Assembly: GCA_964493505.1 (NCBI GenBank)
Contig: CAZBNP010000012.1
Span: 78,046 to 142,045 of the forward strand
Direction of reading: 5' to 3'
Source: Chryseosolibacter sp964493505
Lineage (GTDB): Bacteria; Bacteroidota; Bacteroidia; Cytophagales; Cyclobacteriaceae
Length of the DNA: 64,000 bases
Below, piece after piece: positions 25,395 to 34,181 of this stretch (the first letter of the stretch is position 1; each line of letters opens with the position of its first letter). Under the pieces are notes generated by a model. That model worked only from the letters and a program-made list of their open reading frames with translations. It was not told the origin of the DNA and did no database searches. The translations under genes and the position numbers were made by a program.

Positions 25395-27641
25395 ATGAGA
25401 GTATTGACGATCGTTTTGATTTTCTTCTGCGTGGGCAACGCCATTGATATTGCGGCGCACCCTCGGGAGTCGGGTACTGTGCCGTTTCTGTCATGTGCGA
25501 AGAAGGATGGCCGCTATTTCCTGACTGTTCCATATTCCACGCTTGGCAAGGAAATGCTGTTCGTGACCCTGCTGACAGGTGATGCTTTCGGATTCGATCT
25601 GCAGGGTGTAGGAAGGTACTGGGACGAATGGCCTGCTAAACAACTCCCGCTCATGTTTGTGCTTGAAAGGCATGACGCGAGGATACTCGCACGGTTTGTC
25701 AGAGCCGATGTTCCGCATGAAGTCAATTCTGAGATATCGGGCGCGGTAAGGGCGAATAATGTAGCTCCTGTCTTTTATTCGTTTGATATCGTTTCGGAGG
25801 ATAAGTCGGGGAAATCATTTGTGGTTGATGTTTCACAATTATTCAGTTCAACCTTACCCTGGGTCAAAGTGCCGAACAGGTTTGGTGTCTCCGGCGCTGA
25901 CCCGCGTCGTTCCGGCCTGACGTCGGTGCGCGTATCCGACTGTAAAGTTGAGTTTGTGCAAATGCTGACATTTTATGCGTCTGACGTGCCGAACAGTCCC
26001 ACTAACTCACTTACGCTTGAGATGACGCACGCCATTCACCTGCTACCCGACGAACCCATGCATCCGCGACTTGAGATCGTGCCGGGCAGATTTCTTGTTG
26101 CACCCCGGCGATTCGACGGGGTAGTCTACGATGGGAAGAGACCACAATACTATATTTGGCGCTGGAGGCTGGAGCCGTCGGACTGGCGGGCGTATAACCG
26201 TGGTGAGCTCGTGACACCTGTAAAACCGATCATCCTGTATATAGACCCCTCTATGCCGCGGAAATGGCGGTCGTATGTGAAACGTGGTATCGAAGACTGG
26301 CAGAATGCGTTTGAGCGTGCGGGCTTCCGGGACGCTATTATTGCGGTTCAGGTGGAAGACAGCCGCGACGACTGGCAGACACCGGAGATGCACGCGGTGG
26401 TGCGGTACGTTCCTGGAAGTTCGGTGGCTTATGCCGGTGTTGTACACGATCCCCGCTCGGGCGAGATAATAGAGGTTTCCATTCAACTTGGAAAGGGCAA
26501 GATTGACTTGATGGCCGACAGGTTCTTCGTTCAAACCGCGGCTGCAAACCCCAATGTCAGGGGGACGATGCCTGATTCTGTTAAAGGTGAGTTGGTCCGG
26601 GATGTAATTTCTCATGAAGTCGGTCATGCGCTTGGACTAAGCCATTATATGAGCGCCAACAGGTTGTACCCGGTTGATTCGTTGCGGTCGCCGACGTTTT
26701 CGGTCACACACGGACTGTCTGCATCGGTCATGGACTATACGCGCGGCAACTATGTCGCGCAGCCGGGAGATGGTATAGAGAATTTTTACGGGAGAATTGG
26801 TGAAGCGGATTACTGGGCGATCCGCTGCGGATACAGATCAATCGCAGGGGTGGATAATCCGTTCGATGAGATTCCGTATATGAGTTCCTGGAAGGAGGGC
26901 GCAGGAAACTTGTTCGTTGAGACTTATTATACCGATGTCGATCATGAATTGGGCGACGACCCGGTCTATGCCGGAACGCTGGGGATGAGCAACCTGAAAT
27001 TGGTGGTAGAAAACCTGGGGAACTGGACCAATGCTGATGATCCTGAAATGGAGGATCTTTACGGGGCGATTTATAAGCAGTACGAACTATTGATCGAATC
27101 GGTAGCTGTAGGTTTGCGGGCTGATACGCCGTTGCCAGGGAGGAAGCAGGATCAACTTCGACTGGAATTCCTGAATGCGATGCTATTCGAGACACCGGAA
27201 TGGTTGACACGTACGGAAAGGATAAAGCTGTCTAACAAGGTGGCCGGTCTGCAGGAATCGATGTTGCGCTCGCTACTCACTTACTACTTTCCGACCCGGG
27301 TGAAGCTGGGGGATGGAACAAGTATCCTGACATTGGTAACCCAATTGACAAAGGCGCTGTTCAGGGAATGTGAGACCGGTGAGAACATTGATGTTTTTCG
27401 TAAGCGCGTACAGGAAGCGTATGTCAATTATCTTATTACCGTATGCGAGAAAAAGATATTCCCTGAACTTCAGAGCAGTACCTATACCGGGCTAGCGTTG
27501 TCTGCGCTCACCGACGTGCAGGTCGCTATTGAGAAAGGCATTCAGGAGCAGGAGGATCCGATGTCAGGAATTCATTGGCGTGCATTGTTGTCCCGGATAC
27601 ACATCACCTTAACATTACACGGTAATCCCTTCGTAAAATAA
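25395..27641 (+). CDS. Zinc-dependent metalloprotease (DUF5117/DUF5118-type), copy 2
   Basis: A 748-residue exported metalloprotease, collinear with copy 1 over its whole length and with long near-identical stretches (e.g. PSDWRAYNRGELVTPVKPI compared with PSDWGLYNRDQLVLPVHPI). The signal peptide is MRVLTIVLIFFCVGNAIDIA. The catalytic HEVGHALGLSH begins at His407, followed by SVMDYT. It has its own promoter at 25270-25300 and no SusCD partner. Like copy 1 it converges on a DUF6520-type peptide gene, so protease plus peptide were duplicated as a unit. Base composition is more GC-rich than in copy 1. Confidence 0.92.
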   Translation: MRVLTIVLIFFCVGNAIDIAAHPRESGTVPFLSCAKKDGRYFLTVPYSTLGKEMLFVTLLTGDAFGFDLQGVGRYWDEWPAKQLPLMFVLERHDARILARFVRADVPHEVNSEISGAVRANNVAPVFYSFDIVSEDKSGKSFVVDVSQLFSSTLPWVKVPNRFGVSGADPRRSGLTSVRVSDCKVEFVQMLTFYASDVPNSPTNSLTLEMTHAIHLLPDEPMHPRLEIVPGRFLVAPRRFDGVVYDGKRPQYYIWRWRLEPSDWRAYNRGELVTPVKPIILYIDPSMPRKWRSYVKRGIEDWQNAFERAGFRDAIIAVQVEDSRDDWQTPEMHAVVRYVPGSSVAYAGVVHDPRSGEIIEVSIQLGKGKIDLMADRFFVQTAAANPNVRGTMPDSVKGELVRDVISHEVGHALGLSHYMSANRLYPVDSLRSPTFSVTHGLSASVMDYTRGNYVAQPGDGIENFYGRIGEADYWAIRCGYRSIAGVDNPFDEIPYMSSWKEGAGNLFVETYYTDVDHELGDDPVYAGTLGMSNLKLVVENLGNWTNADDPEMEDLYGAIYKQYELLIESVAVGLRADTPLPGRKQDQLRLEFLNAMLFETPEWLTRTERIKLSNKVAGLQESMLRSLLTYYFPTRVKLGDGTSILTLVTQLTKALFRECETGENIDVFRKRVQEAYVNYLITVCEKKIFPELQSSTYTGLALSALTDVQVAIEKGIQEQEDPMSGIHWRALLSRIHITLTLHGNPFVK

Positions 27642-27668
27642 CTTTCCACGAAGAGACCATCATACTTC

Positions 27669-27950
27669 CTATTTTGGACGCCTGACTATCTCACAGCTTG
27701 TCATGGAAGGATTAGTTCTCGCATCTGCTTGAATACCTGCTCCTAATTCGCATTTACATATTGGACCGTTATATATCGATTTACAGTATTCGGGATCCAG
27801 CGGCGGATTGTTACAGGATATACATTCCCCCTGTAAGGGGTTCCAATAGTAAAAAGTTGTTGTGCTTTCATCGCCTGCGGTTGTAGCGAACGCTGCCGCC
27901 ATTGCAAGCAGTAACGCCAGGAAGAGCAACATAATATTACGCTTTTTCAT
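27669..27950 (-). CDS. Six-cysteine exported peptide, DUF6520-like (copy 2)
   Basis: A 93-residue exported peptide: signal sequence MKKRNIMLLFLALLLAMAAA, then cysteines at 43, 46, 56, 65, 67 and 86, identical to copy 1. Other shared features are the W(D/N)P before the first CxxC and the RRPK/QRPK end. Here no MauE or propeller gene lies upstream; instead the gene is preceded directly by the 92-bp leader that precedes mauE in the other locus. Confidence 0.85.
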   Translation of the reverse strand: MKKRNIMLLFLALLLAMAAAFATTAGDESTTTFYYWNPLQGECISCNNPPLDPEYCKSIYNGPICKCELGAGIQADARTNPSMTSCEIVRRPK

Positions 27951-27965
27951 AACATGGTTGTTTTA

Positions 27966-28057
27966 TTCAATAAAGCTATGCTGATGGATGTAGAATATTG
28001 CCAAGCAGATGTTCAGCGATGACGTAACGGATGTTCAGAATTCAGCTTAACATCTGT
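27966..28057 (-). repeat. 92-bp duplicated leader, copy B (before DUF6520 copy 2)
   Basis: Matches 24562-24653 with three substitutions, then diverges at CATCTGT, where copy A has an extra CTTTACATTTG. It lies 15 bases before the peptide gene start and directly after the Crp-like gene. Confidence 0.85.
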
Positions 28058-28072
28058 TAAGGAGTACTATCC

Positions 28073-28648
28073 TCACCTGCCAATCTGTTTTTTCAATCTG
28101 CTCAGTGACTGTGGTGCGATGCCGAGGTAGGAGGCCAGGTATTCCTGTGGAAGAAGCTGCTCGATCCGGGGGAAGTCGCGATGCAATTTTTCGTAACGCT
28201 CCTGGGCGTTGAGATGCTGCAGGTCGTGTATACGCTCTCTGGCTTGCTCAAAATATCGATTCATGACCATGCGATAGATGACGTTGGCATCGGGGAAATC
28301 GTTGAGAATACGCAATAGTGATGCGTGGTTGATATGCCATACCTCGCTGGGCTCGATCAGCTGAATGAATTCCTGCGAGGGGACTTGCTCAAACAGGCTT
28401 CTCGGGGAGAGTATGATCTGCCCGGCACCAAACAGTAGTTCGATCTGCTTTTTTCCGTGAATGAATGTATAGGACACGGCAAATCCGCTTTCAAGAAAGT
28501 AGGCATGGTCTGAGATCTTCGGCGCTTCGAGTAGCAAGTAGTCCTTCGGCAGCGAAAGGGTGACCAGCTCGTTCTGAAGTACGTTTTTCAGTCCTTCAGA
28601 TAACGGATGCAGGGCGTTCAATGTTTGGAAGAGTCTTTCGGAATTCAT
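28073..28648 (-). CDS. Crp/Fnr-type cyclic nucleotide-binding domain regulator
   Basis: A 191-residue regulator of the Bacteroidota Crp/Fnr type: the cNMP-binding fold (LSLPKDYLLLEAPKISDHAY, then ESGFAVSYTFIHGKKQIELL) and a C-terminal winged helix (LPQEYLASYLGIAPQSLSRL). The phosphate-binding cassette lacks the usual RE-A-L signature, so cAMP binding is doubtful. It lies upstream of the 92-bp leader and DUF6520 copy 2 on the same strand. Confidence 0.9.
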   Translation of the reverse strand: MNSERLFQTLNALHPLSEGLKNVLQNELVTLSLPKDYLLLEAPKISDHAYFLESGFAVSYTFIHGKKQIELLFGAGQIILSPRSLFEQVPSQEFIQLIEPSEVWHINHASLLRILNDFPDANVIYRMVMNRYFEQARERIHDLQHLNAQERYEKLHRDFPRIEQLLPQEYLASYLGIAPQSLSRLKKQIGR

Positions 28649-28827
28649 AACGAGGGGTTTTATTCAGTCGGTCGGGAACGTACCTGACTATATAATACTC
28701 TTTTCCGGCGCCTGATTTCCTATGCTGCGATGCGGAAAAATCGTTCGATGGAATCGTTGAAAGCTGAAGTGAGAAGATCAGTAGGTGCGAATTGTGCCGA
28801 TTTTGGCGACAGGAAACCCAGTGGGGG

Positions 28828-29322
28828 CTATTTTTTCTTTTGGGGTTTCTGGTAAAGATACCTCCCTTTGATTTTGGCGTTTATATCTTCCAGGTATTTC
28901 TGCTTCACGAGATTGCGTAGCACACCGGAGACGGCCGAACTCTTAAGGACGACGTTATAACGCGACATGCACTCATGTACGACCTGCTTGACGGATTTGG
29001 GCGTGTTGAAAAAATTGGTTCCGAGCAGCTTCATAACGAAGGCTGTGGCGCCGGGCTGTTTTTCAGGGTGGGGAGTCAGATCGTTATTGGCCTTTATCCG
29101 GTAGCCGACTTTCAGCAATTCCCAGGGCTGTCGGCCAAGTGCGCGGGCAATGTTGGTAAGGGTCTTCATGACCACCGAATACTCGGCTTGTTCAACCCGT
29201 TGTATCTGTTTCTTTTCGGTGTCGGCCAGGTTAGCAAGATATTCCTGCGTCCAGTTCAGCCCTTCCCGTAATTTCCGGATCCTGTCTCCTACAGCTTTTT
29301 CGAATTTGATATCGCGTTCCAC
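28828..29322 (-). CDS. Xre-type regulator with conserved C-terminal domain (copy 3)
   Basis: A 164-residue regulator starting MERDIKFEKAVGDRIRKLRE. The helix-turn-helix is LNWTQEYLANLADTEKKQIQ followed by RVEQAEYSVV. The C-terminal domain FFNTPKSVKQVVHECMSRYN, SSAVSGVLRNLVKQ and the basic end KGRYLYQKPQKKK match copies 1 and 2. It is convergent in no obvious operon; the operator lies 27 bases upstream. Confidence 0.88.
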   Translation of the reverse strand: MERDIKFEKAVGDRIRKLREGLNWTQEYLANLADTEKKQIQRVEQAEYSVVMKTLTNIARALGRQPWELLKVGYRIKANNDLTPHPEKQPGATAFVMKLLGTNFFNTPKSVKQVVHECMSRYNVVLKSSAVSGVLRNLVKQKYLEDINAKIKGRYLYQKPQKKK

Positions 29323-29348
29323 TGAAGGAAAATTGCCACAGATAGTTG

Positions 29349-29364
29349 ATCAAATAGGCGTCAT
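29349..29364. promoter_or_regulatory. Operator half-site upstream of Xre copy 3
   Basis: ATCAAATAGGCGTCAT is identical to one arm of the palindrome at 13568-13601. The opposite arm here is degenerate (ATGGCGTATAG). Confidence 0.65.
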
Positions 29365-29425
29365 CTATGGCGTATAGCGTGGGCGTGGACTTCGGCTGTG
29401 ATCAACGGACTATCGCCCGTAACTT

Positions 29426-31705
29426 TCAGAATAAAAAGCTTATTCCAACCTTAAAGAACAGTGGTGTTCCGGGTGTAAAATGGATTTCCGAGACAGGGCC
29501 AACTTCATGCTGAAGCCTGGACTCGGTGTCGAACTGGGCTTCGTTCCATTCGGCATTCAACAGGTTCTCTGCCGACAGGGACACTTCGAACGACCGCCGT
29601 GTGTACTTCACGGCTGCGTCGAGGAGGAGGTATCCGTCCGCGACAACGCTGTTGTCTTCGTTAGCAGGACGGTCGCCAAGATAGCGGTACCGGATGCTGG
29701 CGGTGAGCCCACCCGCCTCCTTCGCCTGGCTGCGCGGTGCCTTGAATGAGATACCGCCGATACTGGTTAAGGTGGGAGCGAGGGGAATATGGTCTTCGCC
29801 TTCGGGCATTCCCTTTGCTCTAGGGTCGGTGAGGTTTACGTCGCCGTCGAGATACAGCCATGGCAGCGCCTGATAGCGCAGCGAAACGTCGATGCCTTTG
29901 CGCTGTGTTTTTCCGCTTGGCTCGACAATCCCTTCGTCGCCGACATAGACAAATTCCTGATCAAGGTCGAGCGTCCACAGGGCCGTGTTGACCAGTAGTT
30001 TTTCGCCTACTTTGAAGTTGGCGCCGAGATCAAGGCCGTATGCTCTGGGTAATACTTCAAAGCCATCCTGCGCAATTACAACACGCGTATCGTTGGAATG
30101 GAATCCGATACCGCTCCTGACAAAGAGATTTACATTCTGTGACGCGTGATAACTAAAGTTGACTTTAGGACTCACAATAGCTTTACTTATACTCTGTCTA
30201 TGGTAGTCGGGTGTTAACGCATCGACGTAGTTGAAAGTAAAATGGTCCAGTCGAAATGCTGCATTGATTGAAAGCCGGGAACTGATGAACAGGGTTTCAT
30301 CGAGGTATGCATACAGGTTTGTTTCATCAATGTCTCCTTTGGCCACATCGCTTATATGTTCCTTTCTTGATCGTGTGCGATACAGATGGATGTCGTTGAC
30401 GTCGTCGTAGCGGAAGCCTGCGCCTGCTTCTGTCCGAAGATTCCATGCCCTACGCGTTGATTCGATCGAGTAGCTGCCTTTGTAGCCGTAGATGTTGCGT
30501 GATTCACGTTGTGTTATCTGGTCGCCGTTTACCGGGTCATTGAGGAAGAACGTGAAATTTGAAACCAGGTTGAAGTTGTAGTTGGAGAAGTATAATTGGT
30601 TTTCAAAAAGCCCGCCGTTTTGTCCCGTGCTGACATGTTTGACCCAGGCATTGGTGCGGGATGTCTCGCCGCCTTCTGTCGGGTCTATAGACCCGAACCG
30701 GGTAATGCTCCCGTCTTCAACAGCACGCATGGGAATCTGTCCTGACGCATCCCATCTGCTGTTGAAGGTAGATAGCGCAACGGTAAGCGATTCCCGGTGA
30801 CCGCGGTAGACATGGTATCGCCCCATCAGGTTTAGCCGGTTGAAATGTTGGTGTTGCTCAAAGAATCCATCTGTTCTGAAGTACTCCGAGGCGATATACG
30901 CGCTGCTCCTCCAGTCGCCGGCGTCTTTCTTGAAGATGTTGATCGCGTTCACGTTTCGAAGTGTTCCAAAACGACCTCCTTCCAGTTTCACCATATTTTG
31001 TTCGAGCGAGCGCTTGGTATGGAATGAAGCGTATCCTGCCGTGGTAAGATTCCCCTTGTCAGCGTAGTACGGACCTTTGTTGAAATCCACTGTTCCGACA
31101 AGCTCCGGTATCAGAAAGTGCAGGTCGGAATAGCCCTGGCCATGGGCATGCGAAACCATGTTGACCGGAAGGCCGTCGACTTCCAGATTGATGTCGGTGC
31201 CGTGATCGATATCAAATCCTCTTAGAAAGATCTGTTCTGCCTTACCGCCGCCAGCGTGCTGGGCGATATACAATCCGGGAATCATTCTGAGGATATCCTG
31301 CGAAGTGTTTATGGGTCTGAGTTTGATGTCCACCTGTGAAATGGTGTTTATCTCCGTACTCAACTGGTCGGTAATCACGACATCGGCGAGCAGGAGTTCG
31401 CCCTCTTCCAATACGATGTTCATATTCACGTTGTCGGTATTGCTCACGCTAATGGTTTGTTGTTGCGCCTGATATCCGACAGAAGTGGCTGAGACCTCAT
31501 AGGAACCCTCGGGTAGGTTCCGCATCACAAACCTTCCAAGCTTGTCGGAGGTGGTAGCACGGTTAAGTGACGGAATGTAGACGTTTACGTCTGCGACCGG
31601 TAAAGCGTCCTCATCGATGATGGTACCGGTTAACGTTGTCTGAGCGAATGCGACGTTGAATGAGATCAGCAGCAGACTTGTATAAATATAAAGAAGTGAT
31701 TTCAT
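29426..31705 (-). CDS. TonB-dependent outer-membrane receptor
   Basis: A 759-residue receptor: signal peptide (SLLYIYTSLLLISFNVAFAQ), carboxypeptidase-regulatory-like domain at about 23-105 (GTIIDEDALPVADVNVYIPS), plug with DILRMIPGLYIAQHAGGGKA and QIFLRGFDIDHGTDINLEVD, then a barrel ending KVGISFLF. The plug has a histidine-rich loop (NMVSHAHGQGYSDLHF) seen in receptors for metals or small chelates, but the substrate is unassigned. It is not of the SusC type and has no SusD partner. The galK gene lies 46 bases upstream on the same strand. Confidence 0.92.
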   Translation of the reverse strand: MKSLLYIYTSLLLISFNVAFAQTTLTGTIIDEDALPVADVNVYIPSLNRATTSDKLGRFVMRNLPEGSYEVSATSVGYQAQQQTISVSNTDNVNMNIVLEEGELLLADVVITDQLSTEINTISQVDIKLRPINTSQDILRMIPGLYIAQHAGGGKAEQIFLRGFDIDHGTDINLEVDGLPVNMVSHAHGQGYSDLHFLIPELVGTVDFNKGPYYADKGNLTTAGYASFHTKRSLEQNMVKLEGGRFGTLRNVNAINIFKKDAGDWRSSAYIASEYFRTDGFFEQHQHFNRLNLMGRYHVYRGHRESLTVALSTFNSRWDASGQIPMRAVEDGSITRFGSIDPTEGGETSRTNAWVKHVSTGQNGGLFENQLYFSNYNFNLVSNFTFFLNDPVNGDQITQRESRNIYGYKGSYSIESTRRAWNLRTEAGAGFRYDDVNDIHLYRTRSRKEHISDVAKGDIDETNLYAYLDETLFISSRLSINAAFRLDHFTFNYVDALTPDYHRQSISKAIVSPKVNFSYHASQNVNLFVRSGIGFHSNDTRVVIAQDGFEVLPRAYGLDLGANFKVGEKLLVNTALWTLDLDQEFVYVGDEGIVEPSGKTQRKGIDVSLRYQALPWLYLDGDVNLTDPRAKGMPEGEDHIPLAPTLTSIGGISFKAPRSQAKEAGGLTASIRYRYLGDRPANEDNSVVADGYLLLDAAVKYTRRSFEVSLSAENLLNAEWNEAQFDTESRLQHEVGPVSEIHFTPGTPLFFKVGISFLF

Positions 31706-31751
31706 TGTCGCATTAATTTGAGCGTGATTAGCGATGTTACGACACTTGGTG

Positions 31752-32987
31752 TCAGTGAAACGGGTTCTCTAATACATGCGTACCCCTGCCTGTAGTGACT
31801 ACGTAGGCCTCCATGTCAAGGTTGAACGCAGATAGATAAGCCGGCCTCACCTGGTTCAGAAAGTCGTCCACTCGATCCTTATCAATGATATTGAGTGTGC
31901 ATCCGCCGAATCCGCCCCCCATCATCCGCGCGCCGATTAATCCGTCAAAGCCTTCCGCCGAGTCAATCAAAAAATCAAGTTCGGGGCAACTCACCTCGTA
32001 CAGGCTTGATAGTCCGGCATGTGTAGCGAACATCTTTTCGCCAAACGACTCAAGGCGTCCGGCTTTGAGATCTTTGCATGCGGCGAGTACACGTTCGTTT
32101 TCTTCCACTACGTAGCGGCAGCGGTCGTAGATCTTGCCTGGCAGGGAGTCTTTACACGCTGCGAGCATTTCAATTGAGACATCGCGAAGAGATATGATGT
32201 CCGGATACTTACCTTTTAAGATTGAGAGACCGCTTTCGCATTCCTGCCTGCGCGTATTGTACTCGGACGACGCCAGCGAGTGTTTTACTTTGGTGTCGCA
32301 CAGAACCAGGGTATACGACTTCAGATCTAACGGTATGTATTCAAATTCGAGCGATTGACAATCCAATAGTATCGCATGGTTTGTCCGCCCCATAATGCTG
32401 GCGAACTGATCCATAATACCACACTTTACGCCGACGTAGTTGTGTTCGGCCCACTGCGCCATGTGGATCAGTTCGGTATTGGGTATACTCAGGTTATTCA
32501 TTGCGTTCAGGGCGAACGCGAAACCGCATTCCACCGCCGCCGAGGATGAAAGCCCTGCACCCAATGGAAGATCGCCGTCAAACACACAATTGAACGGTGT
32601 GACTTCAAAGTCCCTGGCTTTCAGCTGGTGAATGATTCCGAGAAAGTAGTTTACCCACGCCGGCGCTTCTACCGGCGGCACGTCGGCGTTCAAATCAAAT
32701 TTGTACACGTCGCCGTACCGGTTTGAATACAGCGTGCATTGACTTCCCTGCGCGGGGCCGATAGCGACCTGGATCCCCTTGTCGATGGCTGCCGGCATAA
32801 CGTAGCCGTTGTTGTAATCGGTATGTTCGCCGATGAGGTTTATACGACCCGGGGAGTGTACGATAAGGGGGTTCCCGCTAAAAAGTTCAATGAATTTGCT
32901 TTTTACCTGTTGGTTAACAGGGGTTGACGTTGGATGAGCCTGGGTGCTTGCGTTCGACATACCGGTGTATTGAAGATAAGCCGCCAT
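31752..32987 (-). CDS. galK: Galactokinase
   Basis: A 411-residue GHMP kinase that phosphorylates alpha-D-galactose to galactose-1-phosphate (Leloir pathway, cytoplasm). The galactokinase signature PGRINLIGEHTDYNNGYVMP, the ATP-binding LPLGAGLSSSAA and the third motif GARMMGGGFGGCT are all present, as is CGIMDQFAS. The start may be the ATG at 32960, since the first nine residues and the following low-complexity stretch exceed the usual family length. No other gal gene is in the window. Confidence 0.95.
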   Translation of the reverse strand: MAAYLQYTGMSNASTQAHPTSTPVNQQVKSKFIELFSGNPLIVHSPGRINLIGEHTDYNNGYVMPAAIDKGIQVAIGPAQGSQCTLYSNRYGDVYKFDLNADVPPVEAPAWVNYFLGIIHQLKARDFEVTPFNCVFDGDLPLGAGLSSSAAVECGFAFALNAMNNLSIPNTELIHMAQWAEHNYVGVKCGIMDQFASIMGRTNHAILLDCQSLEFEYIPLDLKSYTLVLCDTKVKHSLASSEYNTRRQECESGLSILKGKYPDIISLRDVSIEMLAACKDSLPGKIYDRCRYVVEENERVLAACKDLKAGRLESFGEKMFATHAGLSSLYEVSCPELDFLIDSAEGFDGLIGARMMGGGFGGCTLNIIDKDRVDDFLNQVRPAYLSAFNLDMEAYVVTTGRGTHVLENPFH

Positions 32988-33081
32988 TTTAATAGTTCAG
33001 GAGGTGAAAACCAAGTTTATTCTCCCACGCTTTTCCGCTAATAGGAGTAGGGGCGAAGATCCTCAGCGGCACTCCTGCTGA

Positions 33082-34113
33082 CTATTTACGCAATGCCTCC
33101 CGCACCCTGGGCGCGATACTGGCCCCGAAGATCTCAATGGATTTCATCAGCGACTCATGTGAAGGTCCGCCGACATCCATGTGGGCGGAAAAGCGCGTGA
33201 GGCCGAACATCTCATTCATTTGAAGTATCCTGTCGACCGCCTCATTTACGTCTCCAATGATATAGGCACCTTGCGCACTGCGGCCGGCGTCATATTGCTC
33301 CCGGGTGAACGGTGGCCACCCGCGTGTACGCCCTACGCGTGTCATCTGCGCAGCATAAACGGGATAGTATTCATCTGCTGTCTGCTGACTGTCGTCGCCG
33401 AAGAAGCTGTGCATGTGTACACCTACCTGAAACCGGGTCATGTCGTGACCGAACTTCTCGTACAGATCCTTATAGTATTTGAATAATGGTTTGAATTGAG
33501 CAGGGTTTCCACCGATAATAGCAAAGATGACCGGTAGGCCCAGACGCGCAGCGCGCTCTACCGATTCCGGTGTTCCTCCTACTGCGATCCAGACGGGCAG
33601 CTTGTCGTTCTTTGCACGTGGCAACACGTGCTGATTCTGAAGGGCCGGCCGGAATTTTCCTTTCCACGTGATAGGATCATGCTCATTTATTTTCAGTAGC
33701 AGATCAAGCTTTTCCTCAAACAGCGCATTGTAGTCCTTGAGCTCATAGCCAAACAGCGGGAACGATTCGATAAAACTTCCGCGGCCTGCTACAATCTCGG
33801 CACGGCCGTTGGTTATCTGATCTATTGTGGCAAAGCTCTGATAGATTCTTACCGGGTCGGATGAGCTGAGTACACTAACAGCACTTCCTAGCTTGATATT
33901 CTTTGTAACAGAAGCCGCGGCAGCGAGTACGATTTCGGGCATTGACACAGCGTAGTCCGGGCGATGATGTTCACCGATCCCGAAGAAGTCGATCCCGACT
34001 TCATCCATGAGTTTTATTTCTTCGATCAGTTCACGCAAACGATTGCCAGCGGGCAGTGGCTGACCATTTGCATCGTAGTGGTTGTCGCCGAACATGCCAA
34101 TTCCCAGTTCCAT
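33082..34113 (-). CDS. LLM class flavin-dependent oxidoreductase
   Basis: A 343-residue luciferase-like monooxygenase family protein. It begins MELGIGMFGDNHYDANGQPL, has the barrel motifs DEVGIDFFGIGEHHRPDYAV and IDQITNGRAEIVAGRGSF, and the flavin-site region LPVWIAVGGTPESVERAARL. Uses FMN or F420-like flavin; the substrate is unknown. It follows the GalK gene's strand but is separated by 94 bases. Confidence 0.93.
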   Translation of the reverse strand: MELGIGMFGDNHYDANGQPLPAGNRLRELIEEIKLMDEVGIDFFGIGEHHRPDYAVSMPEIVLAAAASVTKNIKLGSAVSVLSSSDPVRIYQSFATIDQITNGRAEIVAGRGSFIESFPLFGYELKDYNALFEEKLDLLLKINEHDPITWKGKFRPALQNQHVLPRAKNDKLPVWIAVGGTPESVERAARLGLPVIFAIIGGNPAQFKPLFKYYKDLYEKFGHDMTRFQVGVHMHSFFGDDSQQTADEYYPVYAAQMTRVGRTRGWPPFTREQYDAGRSAQGAYIIGDVNEAVDRILQMNEMFGLTRFSAHMDVGGPSHESLMKSIEIFGASIAPRVREALRK

Positions 34114-34181
34114 AAATCCAGAGTGTTTTTGTTGTTGTAGTGGTAAACAATATTGACCTTAATTCGTTCCCGGTCTACCGA

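Noticed and set aside
28073..28648. Crp-like gene as true cAMP receptor
   Set aside because: The phosphate-binding cassette signature is missing, so only the fold is claimed.
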